This document shows positions 48,737 through 58,671 of a stretch of DNA of 64,000 nucleotides, piece by piece. Under the pieces are notes generated by a model. It was not told the DNA's origin, did not search any database, and worked only from the letters and a program-made list of their open reading frames with translations. Position 1 is the first letter of the stretch. Each line of letters starts with the position of its first letter. The position numbers and the translations under genes were made by a program. Source of the stretch: Microbacterium suwonense (GTDB lineage Bacteria > Actinomycetota > Actinomycetes > Actinomycetales > Microbacteriaceae); the NCBI RefSeq assembly GCF_030296555.1, contig NZ_AP027728.1, positions 744,001 through 808,000 of the forward strand, read 5' to 3'.

Positions 48737-49929
48737 CTACGAAGCAGCGGGGACGGCATTCGAGTCGATTTGCGGCCCTTCTACAAACGCATCGGCAATC
48801 TTCTGTGCAGTATGCGCAACCTGCCATGGTCGCGCGCCGAGCGCTGCGAGTGCCGCGCCGACTGCCTCGCCGGTGAGGCCAGGGGCTCCCAGGCCACGCG
48901 ACGCAGATACTCCGGCGTCAGCAGGTTCTCGGTGGGCATGTTCAGCTGCTCGGCGATCGCCTCGACCACAGGTCGTGCGGCCTTGAGCCTGAGGTCGGCT
49001 TCGGGATTGCGGTCGGACCAGGTCCGGGCCGGGGGCAGGGCATCGCTCGGCACGCGCGTGCGGGGAAGGTCTTCGGTGGTGCGGCCACGTTCGATGGCCG
49101 CCCACCAGCGATCCAGCTGCGTGCGGCTGGCGCGCCCGTTGAACTCCTTGAGCGATGCGAGTGCAGACTTGCTCGCCGGCTCAGCGAGGATCGCCGCGAG
49201 CAGCGATCGATCGGGAACCAGGCGTCCCGGTGAGACATCGATCTCCTGGGCGTACTCCTCACGCGCGGTCCACAGCTCGCGTGCGATCGCCAGCAGACGC
49301 GCACCGCGTACCTTGTGCAGTCCGCTGAGCCGACGCCACGGCTCCTCGCGAGGCGGTTTGGGCGGCTTGGTGAGGGTGGCGCGGAACTCCTGCTCGGCGA
49401 TCTCCGTCTTGCCGGCCTCAGTGAGCTGCCCGTCGAGGATGTCGCGTACGTCGATGAGATGGAGAACATCGAGTGCGGCGTATTCCAGCCACGGCTGCGG
49501 AAGCGGGCGGGTGGACCAGTCCGCGGCGGAGTGCGCCTTGGCCAGCGTGATGCCGAGCGCATGCTGCACGACGGCCGCGAGCCCATATCCGTCGCTGCCC
49601 AGCAGCCGGGACGCGAGCTCTGTATCGAAGATGCGGGGCGGATCGAGCTCCAGTTCGCGCAGCGAGGGCAGATCCTGGCTCGCCGCATGGAACACCCACT
49701 CGACGCCGCCGATGGCGTCCTGCAGGGCGCCGAAATCGCCGATGGCCGGTGGGTCGAACAGGAAAACTCCGGCGTCGCGGCGGAACACCTGCACCAGATA
49801 GGCGCGCTGCGAATAGCGGAACCCCGAAGCGCGCTCCACATCAACCGCGACGGGACCCTCCGCGTCCGCGAGCGCTCGGCAGGCCTTCTCGAACTCCGTG
49901 CGGTCATCGATCACGGAGTACTCAGACAC
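48737..49929 (-). CDS. rnd: ribonuclease D-like 3'-5' exonuclease with HRDC domain, frameshifted in this sequence
   Basis: About 397 residues after restoring one C at the run seen as GGGG at 48882-48885; without this the tail becomes a run of basic residues unlike the family. The DEDD exonuclease domain starts PVAVDVERASGFRYSQRAYLVQVF (D-x-E) and continues with FDTELASRLLG and WLEYAALDVLHL; the HRDC domain spans about 215-290. It trims RNA 3' ends. The GTG at 49929 overlaps the DUF3000 stop by 8 nt, a normal arrangement in actinobacteria. Confidence 0.9.
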
Positions 49930-50503
49930 GTCCGCCCTTTCTCGCGCCGAACACGGCGACATTCTCAGAACCCGGCGGCAGACCCGCCAGCATCCCCACC
50001 AGCTCTGTCCATGCTTCCACATGCGGCCGCAGCGGTGCATCGGGCGTCCAGGATGCCCGCAGCTCGATCTGCGCGCCGTCACCCTCCTCCGCAAGCCCGC
50101 CGAACCCCTTCGACAGCATCTTCGTGGAGGTGCCCGATTCCAGTCGGTAGCGGGCATCGCGGGAATCCAGCGCATCGACCAGCCAGGACCATGCGACATC
50201 GGCGAGCAGCGGATCCGTGCCGATCTCGGGCTCCAGCGGCGCCTGTGCGAAGGCGACGATCCGCCACGCGCCGCCCCAGGCGGTGGGCTCATCCGGATCG
50301 TGCAGCAGCACGAAGCGTCCTGTCCCATAGATGGAGTCGCCGTGGTCGTCGGGTCGCACGTCGGCGGCGAGCGCCAGAGCGAACGGCGCCAGGCCGGCCG
50401 GGGAGGGGATCTCGCGAACGACGATGTCGGAACGGAAGGCCGTCTCGCGCAGCTCTGCCGTCGCGGCTTCGAAGAGCGCTTCGGCATCGGGGTGTGCTGT
50501 CAC
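49922..50503 (-). CDS. DUF3000 domain protein
   Basis: 193 residues. IPSPAGLAPFALALAADV, LLADVAWSWLVDALDS and TSTKMLSKGFGGL identify DUF3000, an actinobacterial family of unknown function found upstream of rnd. First gene of the two-gene unit. Confidence 0.87.
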   Translation of the reverse strand: MTAHPDAEALFEAATAELRETAFRSDIVVREIPSPAGLAPFALALAADVRPDDHGDSIYGTGRFVLLHDPDEPTAWGGAWRIVAFAQAPLEPEIGTDPLLADVAWSWLVDALDSRDARYRLESGTSTKMLSKGFGGLAEEGDGAQIELRASWTPDAPLRPHVEAWTELVGMLAGLPPGSENVAVFGARKGGRV

Positions 50504-50528
50504 GTGGACAGGCTAGAGTCAGGAGGCG

Positions 50529-51719
50529 ATGAAGAGTCTCAGGCACGCCGTAGCCATCGCCGTCCCCGCACTGCTGGCCGTCGGCGCGGCGGTCGCTGCA
50601 GTGACGGCGGGGGCCGTCTTCGCGACCGCACGCCGCGTCGTGATGCCCTCGATCCGTCGCAATGACACGCAGATCCTCGCTGTCGACACGGGGGCGCAGA
50701 CGATCGAACTGACCCGGACGCCCGACACCGAGCTGCCCGGACGGTACGGGCTGTTCACCAGCGGCACCTACGACTACGTCAAGCTGGGTGCCGTTCTGAG
50801 CGCCGATGCCGCAAAAGTACGTCGCAAGCTGCTCACGCAGATAGAGCCGGGCGCGCAGGTGGATCGGGACGCCGCGTTCAGCGGCTGGTACTACGTCACG
50901 CCGGGTGAGCTGCACCTGCCGTGGGAGAGCGTGTCGATCGGCTCGCCAGCGGGGCCGTGCCCGGCCTGGTTCTTCCCGGCATCCGTGGAGTCGCCGACGG
51001 CATCCGCCGACACCTGGGTGATCCAGGTGCACGGTCGGGGAACCACGCGCTCGGAGTGCCTGCGAGCGGTGCCGGTGTTCCACGGGATGGGATTGCCGAC
51101 GCTGGTGGTGTCGTATCGCAATGATGGGGAGGCGCCGCGCTCCCGTGGCGGCAGCTATGCCCTGGGCGCATCCGAGTGGCGAGACGTGGACGCCGCCATC
51201 GAGTACGCCCTCCGGCATGGTGCCGCACGTGTGGTGCTGATGGGGTGGTCGATGGGCGGAGCGATCGCACTGCAGACCGCGGTGTCGTCGGAGCACCGGT
51301 CGCAGATCGCCGCCCTGGTGCTGGACTCCCCGGTCGTCGACTGGCGCACGGTGCTGCGCTTTCAAGCACGCGAACAGGGGCTTCGCGAGCCGCTGCCTGC
51401 TCTGGCGATGGGGGTTCTTGAGAACGGCTTCACCGCTCGTCTGAGCGGCGCCGAGGAGGCTATCGCCTTCGATCGCCTGGACATGGTGGCGCGGGCATCG
51501 GAGCTGGAGGCGCCGATACTGATCCTGCACAGCGACGAGGACGGGTTCGTTCCCGCCGACGCCTCGCATGCGCTGGCTGCCGCGCGGCCCGATCTGGTGA
51601 CCATGCCGTCGTTCTCAGTGGCACGGCACACGAAACTGTGGAACTACGATCAGAGCGGCTGGACGAAGGCGATCGTGGAGTGGATGACCGCCCATGGGCT
51701 GGGTGCATCCGGATCCTGA
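50529..51719 (+). CDS. alpha/beta hydrolase with N-terminal membrane anchor
   Basis: 396 residues. A signal-anchor or signal-like helix at about 7-32 precedes an extended N-terminal region; VIQVHGRG is the oxyanion strand and MGWSMGGAIAL carries the nucleophile Ser, with Asp in HSDEDGFVP and a late His (SVARHTKLWNYD). It is probably a membrane-anchored serine esterase or peptidase facing outward; substrate unknown. TAGAGT at 50514-50519 lies 9 nt before the ATG. Confidence 0.83.
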   Translation: MKSLRHAVAIAVPALLAVGAAVAAVTAGAVFATARRVVMPSIRRNDTQILAVDTGAQTIELTRTPDTELPGRYGLFTSGTYDYVKLGAVLSADAAKVRRKLLTQIEPGAQVDRDAAFSGWYYVTPGELHLPWESVSIGSPAGPCPAWFFPASVESPTASADTWVIQVHGRGTTRSECLRAVPVFHGMGLPTLVVSYRNDGEAPRSRGGSYALGASEWRDVDAAIEYALRHGAARVVLMGWSMGGAIALQTAVSSEHRSQIAALVLDSPVVDWRTVLRFQAREQGLREPLPALAMGVLENGFTARLSGAEEAIAFDRLDMVARASELEAPILILHSDEDGFVPADASHALAAARPDLVTMPSFSVARHTKLWNYDQSGWTKAIVEWMTAHGLGASGS

Positions 51720-51755
51720 GGTCTCGATGCTTGAGCCTGTCGGTGCTCGGCTGGG

Positions 51756-52187
51756 TCAGCGCTTCTGTGCGACCTGTCGCTTCGCGCGCACGAGCATCCC
51801 GGTCATCCCGGCGATGCGCAGCGGAGAGACGGCCTGGGTCAGGCCGATGGTCTGCGGGTAGTCGCCCGGGATGGCGAGCACCTCGTCGGCCGTGAGCCCG
51901 GTGAGCCCTTGCACCAGAATGCTCGCGAATCCGCGCGTCGTGGGGGCCTCCGGCGGCGCCGTCGCGTGCATGGCGACGACGCCGTCGGTGACCTCGACGT
52001 TGATGAACACAGGGGACTGGCACTCCGCGACCCGCTCGTACATGTCGACGCGGTCGGCGAGATGCTCCGGCACTGGAGGCAGCTCGCTGGAGTACTCCAG
52101 CAGCAGCTCGAGGCGCTCCCCCTGCGGGAGGTCCAGGAACTCCTCGCGAACCTCGGCCAGGCGTTCGGGAAGATGCGTGTCAGTCAC
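51756..52187 (-). CDS. SufE-family Fe-S cluster assembly / cysteine desulfuration protein
   Basis: 143 residues. LEYSSELPPVPEHL and the active-site ERVAECQSPVFINVEV (Cys accepts sulfur) with RGFASILVQGLTGLTADEVL identify SufE. It accepts persulfide sulfur from a cysteine desulfurase. Lies just downstream of a rhodanese-type sulfurtransferase on the same strand, 18 nt apart. Confidence 0.9.
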   Translation of the reverse strand: MTDTHLPERLAEVREEFLDLPQGERLELLLEYSSELPPVPEHLADRVDMYERVAECQSPVFINVEVTDGVVAMHATAPPEAPTTRGFASILVQGLTGLTADEVLAIPGDYPQTIGLTQAVSPLRIAGMTGMLVRAKRQVAQKR

Positions 52188-52205
52188 CCTGCGATTCTCC
52201 CACGC

Positions 52206-53101
52206 TCAGAGCGAGCCGGGCTCCGTGCCAGCGACGATCGGGACGCGCACGGCGCTGCCCCACTCGGTCCACGAGCCGTCGTAGTTGCGCACCTTGTCGT
52301 AGCCGAGCAGGTGCTTCAGCACGAACCAGGTGTGGCTGGAGCGCTCACCGATACGGCAGTAGGCGATGACGTCCTCGCTGTCCTTGAGGCCGGCCTCGTC
52401 GCGGTAGATCGCCTCGAGCTCCGCGCGCGGCTTGAAGCCGCCGTCTGGGGCGACCGCCCTGCTCCACGGCACGCTCTGCGCGGTGGGGATGTGACCGCCA
52501 CGCAGCGAGCTCTCGTCGGGGTAGGCGGGCATGTGGGTGCGCTCACCGGAGTACTCCTCGGGGAGCGCACGTCGACCAGCGGGCCCTTGCCGATGAAGTC
52601 GAGCACGTCTTCCTTGTAGGCGCGCAGCGTCGAGTCGTCGCGCTCGACGACCGGGTACTCGGTGGCGGGGCGCACGGTCTTCTCCGTGGTGATCTCACGG
52701 CCCTCGGCGATCCACTTGTCACGGCCGCCGTCCAGCAGTCGCACGTCTTCGTGGCCGAAGAGCGAGAAGACCCAGAGGGCGTACGCGGCCCACCAGTTGT
52801 TCTTGTCGCCGTAGATGACGACGGTGTCATCGCGCGAGATTCCCTTGCGGCCGAGAAGCTCTGCGAAGCCCGCACCATCGACGTAGTCGCGCACGACCGG
52901 GTCGTTCAGCTCGGTGTGCCAGTCCACCTTCACGGCACCGGGGATGTGCCCGGTCTCGTAGAGCAGCACGTCCTCGTCGGATTCCACGACCACCAGGCCC
53001 GGCTTGCCGAGATTCGCGGCGAGCCATTCAGTGGTGACGAGTCGTCCGGGTGCAGCGTATTCGGAGAATTTGTCGGATGAGTTGTCGTGCTCGACGGTCA
53101 C
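52206..53101 (-). CDS. sseA: thiosulfate/3-mercaptopyruvate sulfurtransferase, frameshifted in this sequence
   Basis: About 298 residues after restoring one C at the run seen as GGGG at 52560-52563. Two rhodanese domains: the first with [20 protein letters not shown] and [20 protein letters not shown], the second with the catalytic [14 protein letters not shown]. It transfers sulfur from thiosulfate or mercaptopyruvate to acceptors such as cyanide or thiols. AGGAG precedes the GTG at 53101. Shares its operon with sufE. Confidence 0.92.
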
Positions 53102-53239
53102 GGGGTGCTCCTCTGTATTCAGGACGCGGAGTGTGGGTAGGCGACGGCGTAGTGTTGAGCCGTCCCCTCTGACGATAGATCCCTTTGACGGTGCACGCAC
53201 CCGGATCGTAAGACTTTGACTTCTGACCTCAGGAACGTG

Positions 53240-54298
53240 ATGACCCAGCACACCAGCACGGGCGTCGTGCACCTCACCGAACGCACGCCGGCCGTCACCG
53301 GAACGGAGATGCTCGCGAGTCTGGTACCGCCGCCGCAGTTCGACGAGGCGACGTTCGACAGCTATCGAGCCGATCCGTCCTATCCCTCGCAGGAGGCCGC
53401 GAAGCAGACCCTGCAGCGGTTCACCGGCCGGGCCGCACCGACGAAGAAGACGGGCCTGTTCCGCCGCGCCCCGAAGGAGGCGCCGATGAAGCCCGGTGTC
53501 TACCTGGACGGCGGCTTCGGAGTCGGCAAGACGCATCTGCTGGCATCCGTGTACCACGCACTTCCCGCTCGCCGGAAGTACTTCGGCTCCTTCATCGAGT
53601 ACACCGCCCTGGTCGGCGCACTCGGCTACCGCAACACCGTGGATCTACTGCGCGGTGCGGAGCTGCTGTGCATCGACGAGTTCGAACTCGATGATCCGGG
53701 CGACACCATGGTGATGACCCGGCTGCTGGGCGAACTGGTGGCATCCGGCACCAAGCTTGCGGCCACGTCGAACACGCCGCCGAACGCGCTGGGCGAGGGG
53801 CGGTTCGCCGCGCAAGACTTTCTGCGTGAGATCCACGCGATGTCGGACAGCTTCGAGACCCTGCGCATCGACGGCGTCGACTACCGTCAGCGTGCGATCG
53901 ACGGAAGCGCAGTGGCGATGCAGGAGACGGAGTACACCCGCTGCATCGCGGACGCCGCGGCGGACGGGGTCGCATCCGACGATGCGTTCACCGATGTCAT
54001 CCGTCATCTGGCGCAGGTGCACCCGTCGCGCTACATCCGTCTGATCGACGAGCTCGACCTGGTGGGCCTGCGCGAGGTGCAGGTGCTCACCGATCAGTCC
54101 GAGGCGCTGCGCTTCGTGGCGTTCGTCGACCGTGTGTACGATGCGCAGCTGCCGGTGGCGGCGACCGGAGTGCCGCTGGACGAGGTGTTCGCCGAGGAGA
54201 TGCTCGGGGGCGGCTACCGCAAGAAGTACCTGCGGGCCGTGTCCCGTCTGAATGCCCTCACACACTCGGCGAGCGAGCTGTCCGCCCGCATCGTGTAA
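53240..54298 (+). CDS. zapE: cell division ATPase ZapE (AFG1-like)
   Basis: 352 residues. Walker [11 protein letters not shown], Walker [12 protein letters not shown], sensor region [26 protein letters not shown] and [20 protein letters not shown] match the AFG1/ZapE family. In E. coli ZapE acts on the FtsZ ring under stress; mitochondrial relatives handle membrane proteins. The ATG at 53240 or the GTG three bases earlier fits the family start; longer TTG form is less likely. Confidence 0.88.
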   Translation: MTQHTSTGVVHLTERTPAVTGTEMLASLVPPPQFDEATFDSYRADPSYPSQEAAKQTLQRFTGRAAPTKKTGLFRRAPKEAPMKPGVYLDGGFGVGKTHLLASVYHALPARRKYFGSFIEYTALVGALGYRNTVDLLRGAELLCIDEFELDDPGDTMVMTRLLGELVASGTKLAATSNTPPNALGEGRFAAQDFLREIHAMSDSFETLRIDGVDYRQRAIDGSAVAMQETEYTRCIADAAADGVASDDAFTDVIRHLAQVHPSRYIRLIDELDLVGLREVQVLTDQSEALRFVAFVDRVYDAQLPVAATGVPLDEVFAEEMLGGGYRKKYLRAVSRLNALTHSASELSARIV

Positions 54299-54325
54299 CC
54301 CGATCGTCACACCCGCAGTGCTCCC

Positions 54326-54363
54326 GTAACACGTCCGCAACATCGCGCACGCACGGGTGAAAC
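54326..54363 (+). promoter_or_regulatory. GlnR-type binding box upstream of amt
   Basis: GTAAC-n6-GCAAC-n6-CACGC-n6-GAAAC has the exact spacing of the GlnR consensus. Half-sites one and four are perfect, two has one mismatch and three is poor. It ends 62 nt before the amt start, similar to the glnA box. Confidence 0.55.
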
Positions 54364-54425
54364 ATCCGCCTCGCAGAATCTCCTCATCGGTTCGACGGAA
54401 CCGGTTTCGAGGGAAGAGGTTCGAT

Positions 54426-55660
54426 ATGGATGCTGCCGGAAACATCTCCTGGGCGATCACGGCCACCGCACTGGTGCTGCTGATGACGCCCGGCGTGGCG
54501 TTCTTCTACGGCGGTCTGGTGAAGGCCAAGAGCGTCATCAGCATGATGATGATGAGCTTCGGAGCGATCGGGCTGATCGCAGTGCTGTGGATCCTGTACG
54601 GCTTCTCGATGAGCAGCGTGTCGGATCCCGGGCAGTTCGCTGGCAACCCGTTCGCCGACTTCGGGCTCGTCGAGACGGCCGCCGGCGACGGCGCGAACGT
54701 GGCACTGCTGAGCGTCGCCTATGGCGCGACCTTCGCGATCATCACGGTGGCGCTGATCTCGGGGGCCATTGCGGACCGCGCGCGGTTCGGCCCGTGGCTG
54801 ATCTTCGTGGGCGTGTTCGCTACGATCGGCTATTTCCCGATCGCCGCCTGGGTGTGGGGCGGCGGGTGGATCACGCACCTGGGCACCACCCTGTTCGGCG
54901 CAGACAGCGGCATCGCCGTGATCGACTACGCGGGCGGCACCGCCGTGCACATCAACGCCGGGGCGGCCGCGCTGGCATTGGCACTCGTGCTCGGCAAGCG
55001 CATCGGCTTCCACAAGGGCATCCAGAAGCCGCACAACGTGCCGCTGACGCTGCTGGGCGCGGCACTGCTGTGGTTCGGCTGGTTCGGCTTCAACGCGGGA
55101 GCCGAGTGGCTCTCGGGCGATATGGGCAACGTCGGGCTGATCGGCATCAACACGCTGGGAGCGGCTGCGGCCGGGATCCTGGGCTGGATCCTCGTCGAGA
55201 AGCTCAAGGACGGACGCCCCACTTCAGTCGGCGCGGTCTCGGGCCTGGTCGCCGGGCTGGTCGCGATCACCCCGGCGTGCGCGAACCTCACACCGGGCTG
55301 GGCGCTGCTGCTGGGAGCACTGGCGGGCATCGCCTGCGCGCTGGCGGTGGAGCTGAAGTATCGGATGGGCTTCGATGACTCGCTCGACGTCGTCGGGCTG
55401 CACCTGGTCGGCGGGCTGCTCGGCACCGTGTATCTGGGCTTCTTCGCCACCGGGCAGGGCCTGTTCACCGGTGGCGATCTGCGGCTGCTGGCCGTGCAGG
55501 TGATCGCCTCCGGGGAGTGCTGGTCTACTCGTTCGTCGTCGCGTACGTCACGGGCTTCGCGATCGAGAAGACGGTCGGGTTCCGCGTGAACAGCGAGGAG
55601 GAGGTCGCCGGCGTCGACCTCGCCGTGCACGGCGAAGAGGGGTACGCGTTGGTGGAGTAG
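54426..55660 (+). CDS. amt: ammonium transporter, frameshifted in this sequence
   Basis: About 411 residues after adding one G at 55512-55515, which restores the last helix and the tail ending VDLAVHGEEGYALVE. About eleven membrane helices; TPGVAFFYGGLVKAKSVISMMMMSF, IDYAGGTAVHINAGAAALAL and SLDVVGLHLVGGLLG are Amt family blocks, the latter two bearing the twin-His pore. It imports ammonium when nitrogen is scarce. The upstream GlnR-type box fits. No glnB/glnK follows. Confidence 0.94.
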
Positions 55661-55680
55661 CACCCGGTTAGGGTGGGCAG

Positions 55681-56289
55681 GTGAGTACGACGCGACGCAT
55701 CCTGTCCACCCTCGCCGGTGTCGTCACGAAGATGCTGGCGAAGGAGAATCCGAGATCCCCGAATCGCTCCACGCGTCCGACGGCGACGCTCCGGCCGGAG
55801 GGGCGCAGCAGAACCCGCGCTCCGCACCCGGACTCCAGCGCTGTTCGCGGTGATGAAGTCGAGGCCGGCCGGATGCCGGGAGCGGAGACTGTGCAGGTCG
55901 ATCCGCAGCGCATCCACGACGTGGCGGTGCGGTATTCGCCGTCGCACAACGGCGCTCCCGACTCCGGCGAAGTCATCTGGACGTGGGTCCCCTACGAGGA
56001 GAACGACGGCCGGGGCAAGGATCGTCCGGTGCTGGTGATCGGCCGGCAGTCCTCAGATCGTGTGTACGCGGTGCGGATGACAAGCAAACCGCACGACGGT
56101 GACCGGGATTACCTCCCGATCGGGTCCGGCGGCTGGGACTCGCAGGGTCGCGAGTCGTGGGTGGACATCGAGCAGCTGTACAGCGTGCACCATGACGGGA
56201 TGCGGCGAGAGGCTGCCGTACTCGACCGGCGGCGTTACGACCGGGTCGCCGAGGCGCTGATCGCACGGTACGGGTGGGCGCGCGCGTGA
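55681..56289 (+). CDS. PemK/MazF-like toxin-fold protein with N-terminal extension
   Basis: 202 residues. Residues about 95-200 match the PemK/MazF fold: GEVIWTWVPYEENDGRGKDRPVLVIG, YAVRMTSKPHDGDRDYLPIG and WVDIEQLYSVHHDGMR. MazF proteins are mRNA endoribonucleases. The first 80-90 residues are Arg/Pro-rich and not part of the fold. No antitoxin-like gene is beside it, so it may be a host-adapted, non-toxic family member. TAGGGT at 55669-55674 is 6 nt before the GTG, suggesting a leaderless mRNA. Confidence 0.8.
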   Translation: MSTTRRILSTLAGVVTKMLAKENPRSPNRSTRPTATLRPEGRSRTRAPHPDSSAVRGDEVEAGRMPGAETVQVDPQRIHDVAVRYSPSHNGAPDSGEVIWTWVPYEENDGRGKDRPVLVIGRQSSDRVYAVRMTSKPHDGDRDYLPIGSGGWDSQGRESWVDIEQLYSVHHDGMRREAAVLDRRRYDRVAEALIARYGWARA

Positions 56290-56354
56290 CCGTCCGGGTT
56301 GCGCCGAGTCCTGCGTGCGGATGGAGTGTCGACGGATGCGGTAGGGTTTTCACC

Positions 56355-56414
56355 ATGACAAACCGTTGGTATGCGTATTTCGAGTCGGCTCTGGAGGGGC
56401 CGGCGCCGGAGTAG
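56355..56414 (+). CDS. aromatic amino-acid leader peptide (attenuator) upstream of aroG
   Basis: Nineteen codons reading MTNRWYAYFESALEGPAPE, with Trp-Tyr-Ala-Tyr-Phe in a row. TAGGGT at 56342-56347 lies 7 nt before the ATG, so translation probably starts at the mRNA 5' end. A terminator-like hairpin follows at 56442-56464, and aroG starts 105 nt after the leader stop. Ribosome stalling at scarce aromatic tRNAs would prevent termination, as in known leader-peptide attenuators. Confidence 0.75.
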   Translation: MTNRWYAYFESALEGPAPE

Positions 56415-56441
56415 CGCGCACCGACACCTTCAGAGCCGACA

Positions 56442-56464
56442 GGGCAGAGCATTGCGCTCTGCCC
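56442..56464 (+). terminator. attenuator hairpin in the aroG leader
   Basis: GGGCAGAGC at 56442-56450 and GCTCTGCCC at 56456-56464 form a 9-bp stem with a 5-nt loop, followed by TTCGCCGTTT. Alternative pairing with the GAGCC and GGCTC repeats around it is possible and would fit an antiterminator. Confidence 0.6.
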
Positions 56465-56519
56465 TTCGCCGTTTCGGCGGGCTCTGTCACCGGGTCCGCC
56501 CTCACCAGGAAGAGGACCC

Positions 56520-57584
56520 ATGAGCATCATCGACACCGCCAGCACTTCCGATCTGCACGTCGCCGACTTCACGGCGCTGCCGGCGCCCGCCGATATCGCC
56601 GCCGATCTGCCCCTCGGGGGTGAGCGAGCCGCACTCGTCGCCCGCACACGCGATGAGGTGCGCGCGATCATGGCGGGGGAGGATTCGCGACTGCTCGTCG
56701 TGGTCGGGCCGTGCTCCATTCACGACACCGACGCCGGCCTGGAGTACGCCGGGCGTCTGGTCCGCGAGGCGGAGCGGCACCGTGATGAGCTGCTCATCGT
56801 GATGCGCACCTACTTCGAGAAGCCGCGCACCACGGTCGGCTGGAAGGGTCTCATCAACGACCCGCACCTCGACGGCAGTCACGACATCGAGGCGGGGCTG
56901 CGGATGGCGCGTGGTTTCCTGCGCGATGTGACGGCGCTGGGGATGCCGTGCGCCACAGAGTTCCTCGAGCCGATCAGCCCGCAGTACACCGCCGATCTCA
57001 TCTCATGGGGCGCCATCGGCGCGCGCACCACGGAGAGCCAGATCCATCGGCAGCTCGCCTCGGGCCTGTCGATGCCGATCGGCTTCAAGAACGGCACCGA
57101 CGGCGGGCTTCAGGTGGCCTTGGACGCGGCATCTGCGGCATCCGCTGCTCAGGCCTTCCTCGGTATCGGCGCCGACGGGCGCGCGAGTCTGGTCACGACG
57201 ACCGGCAATCCCGACACCTCGGTCATCCTCCGTGGCGGTGCGGACGGGCCCAATTACGGGGCAGCCGAGGTGCGAAAGGCTGCGGAGCGGCTGGGCGCCG
57301 CCGGGCTGACACCCCGGCTGATCGTGGACGCCAGCCATGCGAACAGCGGAAAGGACCACGTGCGTCAGGCGCAGGTCGCGGCGGAGCTCGCCGAGCAGAT
57401 CGCCGCCGGCGGATCCGCAGTGGCAGGCGTGATGCTGGAGAGCAATCTCGTCGCCGGTGCGCAGAAGCTCGATGTGTCAGCCGGAGCAGAGGGCCTCGTC
57501 TACGGTCAGAGCGTCACGGACGCCTGCATGTCGTGGGAGGTCACTGCGGGAGTGCTGGAGAGGCTCGCCCGGGCTGCGAGGTGA
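56520..57584 (+). CDS. aroG: 3-deoxy-7-phosphoheptulonate synthase (class I DAHP synthase)
   Basis: 354 residues, usual length for the AroF/G/H type. LVVVGPCSIHDTDAGLEYA, MRTYFEKPRTTVGWKGLINDP, RTTESQIHRQLASGLSMPIGFKNGTDG and VDASHANSGKDH are class I DAHP synthase blocks. It joins phosphoenolpyruvate and erythrose 4-phosphate, the first shikimate step. Regulated at the RNA level by the leader peptide upstream. Its last 79 nt overlap the end of the convergent DUF1611 gene. Confidence 0.95.
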   Translation: MSIIDTASTSDLHVADFTALPAPADIAADLPLGGERAALVARTRDEVRAIMAGEDSRLLVVVGPCSIHDTDAGLEYAGRLVREAERHRDELLIVMRTYFEKPRTTVGWKGLINDPHLDGSHDIEAGLRMARGFLRDVTALGMPCATEFLEPISPQYTADLISWGAIGARTTESQIHRQLASGLSMPIGFKNGTDGGLQVALDAASAASAAQAFLGIGADGRASLVTTTGNPDTSVILRGGADGPNYGAAEVRKAAERLGAAGLTPRLIVDASHANSGKDHVRQAQVAAELAEQIAAGGSAVAGVMLESNLVAGAQKLDVSAGAEGLVYGQSVTDACMSWEVTAGVLERLARAAR

Positions 57585-58671
57585 GGGAAAGCGAGCAGCA
57601 CCATGTCGACGAGCGCCTCGGGCGCGCGGGTGAGCGGATCCGTCGCGGGCAGGTCGAACTCCTGCTCGATGGCATCGATGGCATCGCCGATCTCCTCGCC
57701 CGTCATGCCCTCGTGGTTCACGGTCACCCCGATCACCTCGACATCGGAGAACGCCTCGATCAGGGCAATCTCGCTGGCGAGAGTGGGCATCGGGATCGTC
57801 GGGAAGTCGCCGAGGACGACCCGCCGCGGCGCGTGCTGCACGATCGCCGCAGCCGGGCGGCTTCCGCGGAGGATGTACGCCGAGGTCAGGTAGGCGGGAT
57901 GGCTGAGCGCGCCCTGACCCTCCACGATGATCACGTCCGGGTTCTCACCCTCGAAGGCGGCGACGACCTGGTTCTCCACCTCGCCCGTGCAGTACTGGGG
58001 CACCAGTGCATCGAGCGCGACGCCGTACCGGCCGCCCTGGATGATCGTCGTCTGGCCGGTTCCCACCAACACCGCACGGAGGCCGCGAGCGTTCAGTGCC
58101 TGGGTGAGCAGGGTCGCGGTGGTGCGCTTGCCGATCGCACCGTCGGTCCCGAGCACGGCGATGCGCGGGGCGGTGACGTCGAAGATCCGACCGGAGAACT
58201 GATGGAGCTGCTCGATGGGGCGTGGGCGGCGCACATCGGTGATGGTCGCCCCGCTCAGAATGCTCGCGGCGACGAACTCCGCGTCGTCTCCGAGGAACTC
58301 GTGCAGGCCGTTGACGATGTTCATGCCCTGCGAGAGTCCGTCCAGGAACACCACCCGCTGAGCGGGGAGAGCCGTCCGTCGCTCGGGGCGAGACCGCAGA
58401 TGAGATGCTCGGGTCTGGCGACGGCGGTGCTGACGGCGTCGGCGAGAGTCGCGACGATCGGGATGCCGGATGCCTTCCCATCCAGGATCACGCCCGCGTC
58501 CAGGCCCGCGTATCTGCTGTCGATGACGGCGACGACGTCGTAGCGGTCGGAGTGCCGGACCAGGCCGTTGGCGGTCTTGCCGTCCTGTTCGCCGAACTGT
58601 CCTTCGCAGTAGACCACGGCAGGGGAGCGGAACGTCGAACTGGTGACAGGGGTGCGTGCAGCGTCGTTCAT
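57506..58671 (-). CDS. DUF1611 / DgcN-like protein, frameshifted in this sequence
   Basis: About 388 residues after restoring one C at the run seen as GGGG at 58364-58367. A Rossmann-like N-terminal domain (AVVYCEGQFGEQDGKTANGLVRH) is followed by a P-loop domain with LGTDGAIGKRTTATLL and IIVEGQGALSHPAYLTSAYIL. Family member DgcN was reported as a D-glutamate N-acetyltransferase paired with an epimerase-like DgcA; no dgcA is here. GAGGAC precedes the ATG at 58671. The stop lies inside the convergent aroG, so the C-termini overlap. Confidence 0.83.

Noticed and set aside
47621..49801. 726-codon open frame across the thiolase and rnd
   Set aside because: Antisense to two recognised genes and spans their junction without any ribosome site.
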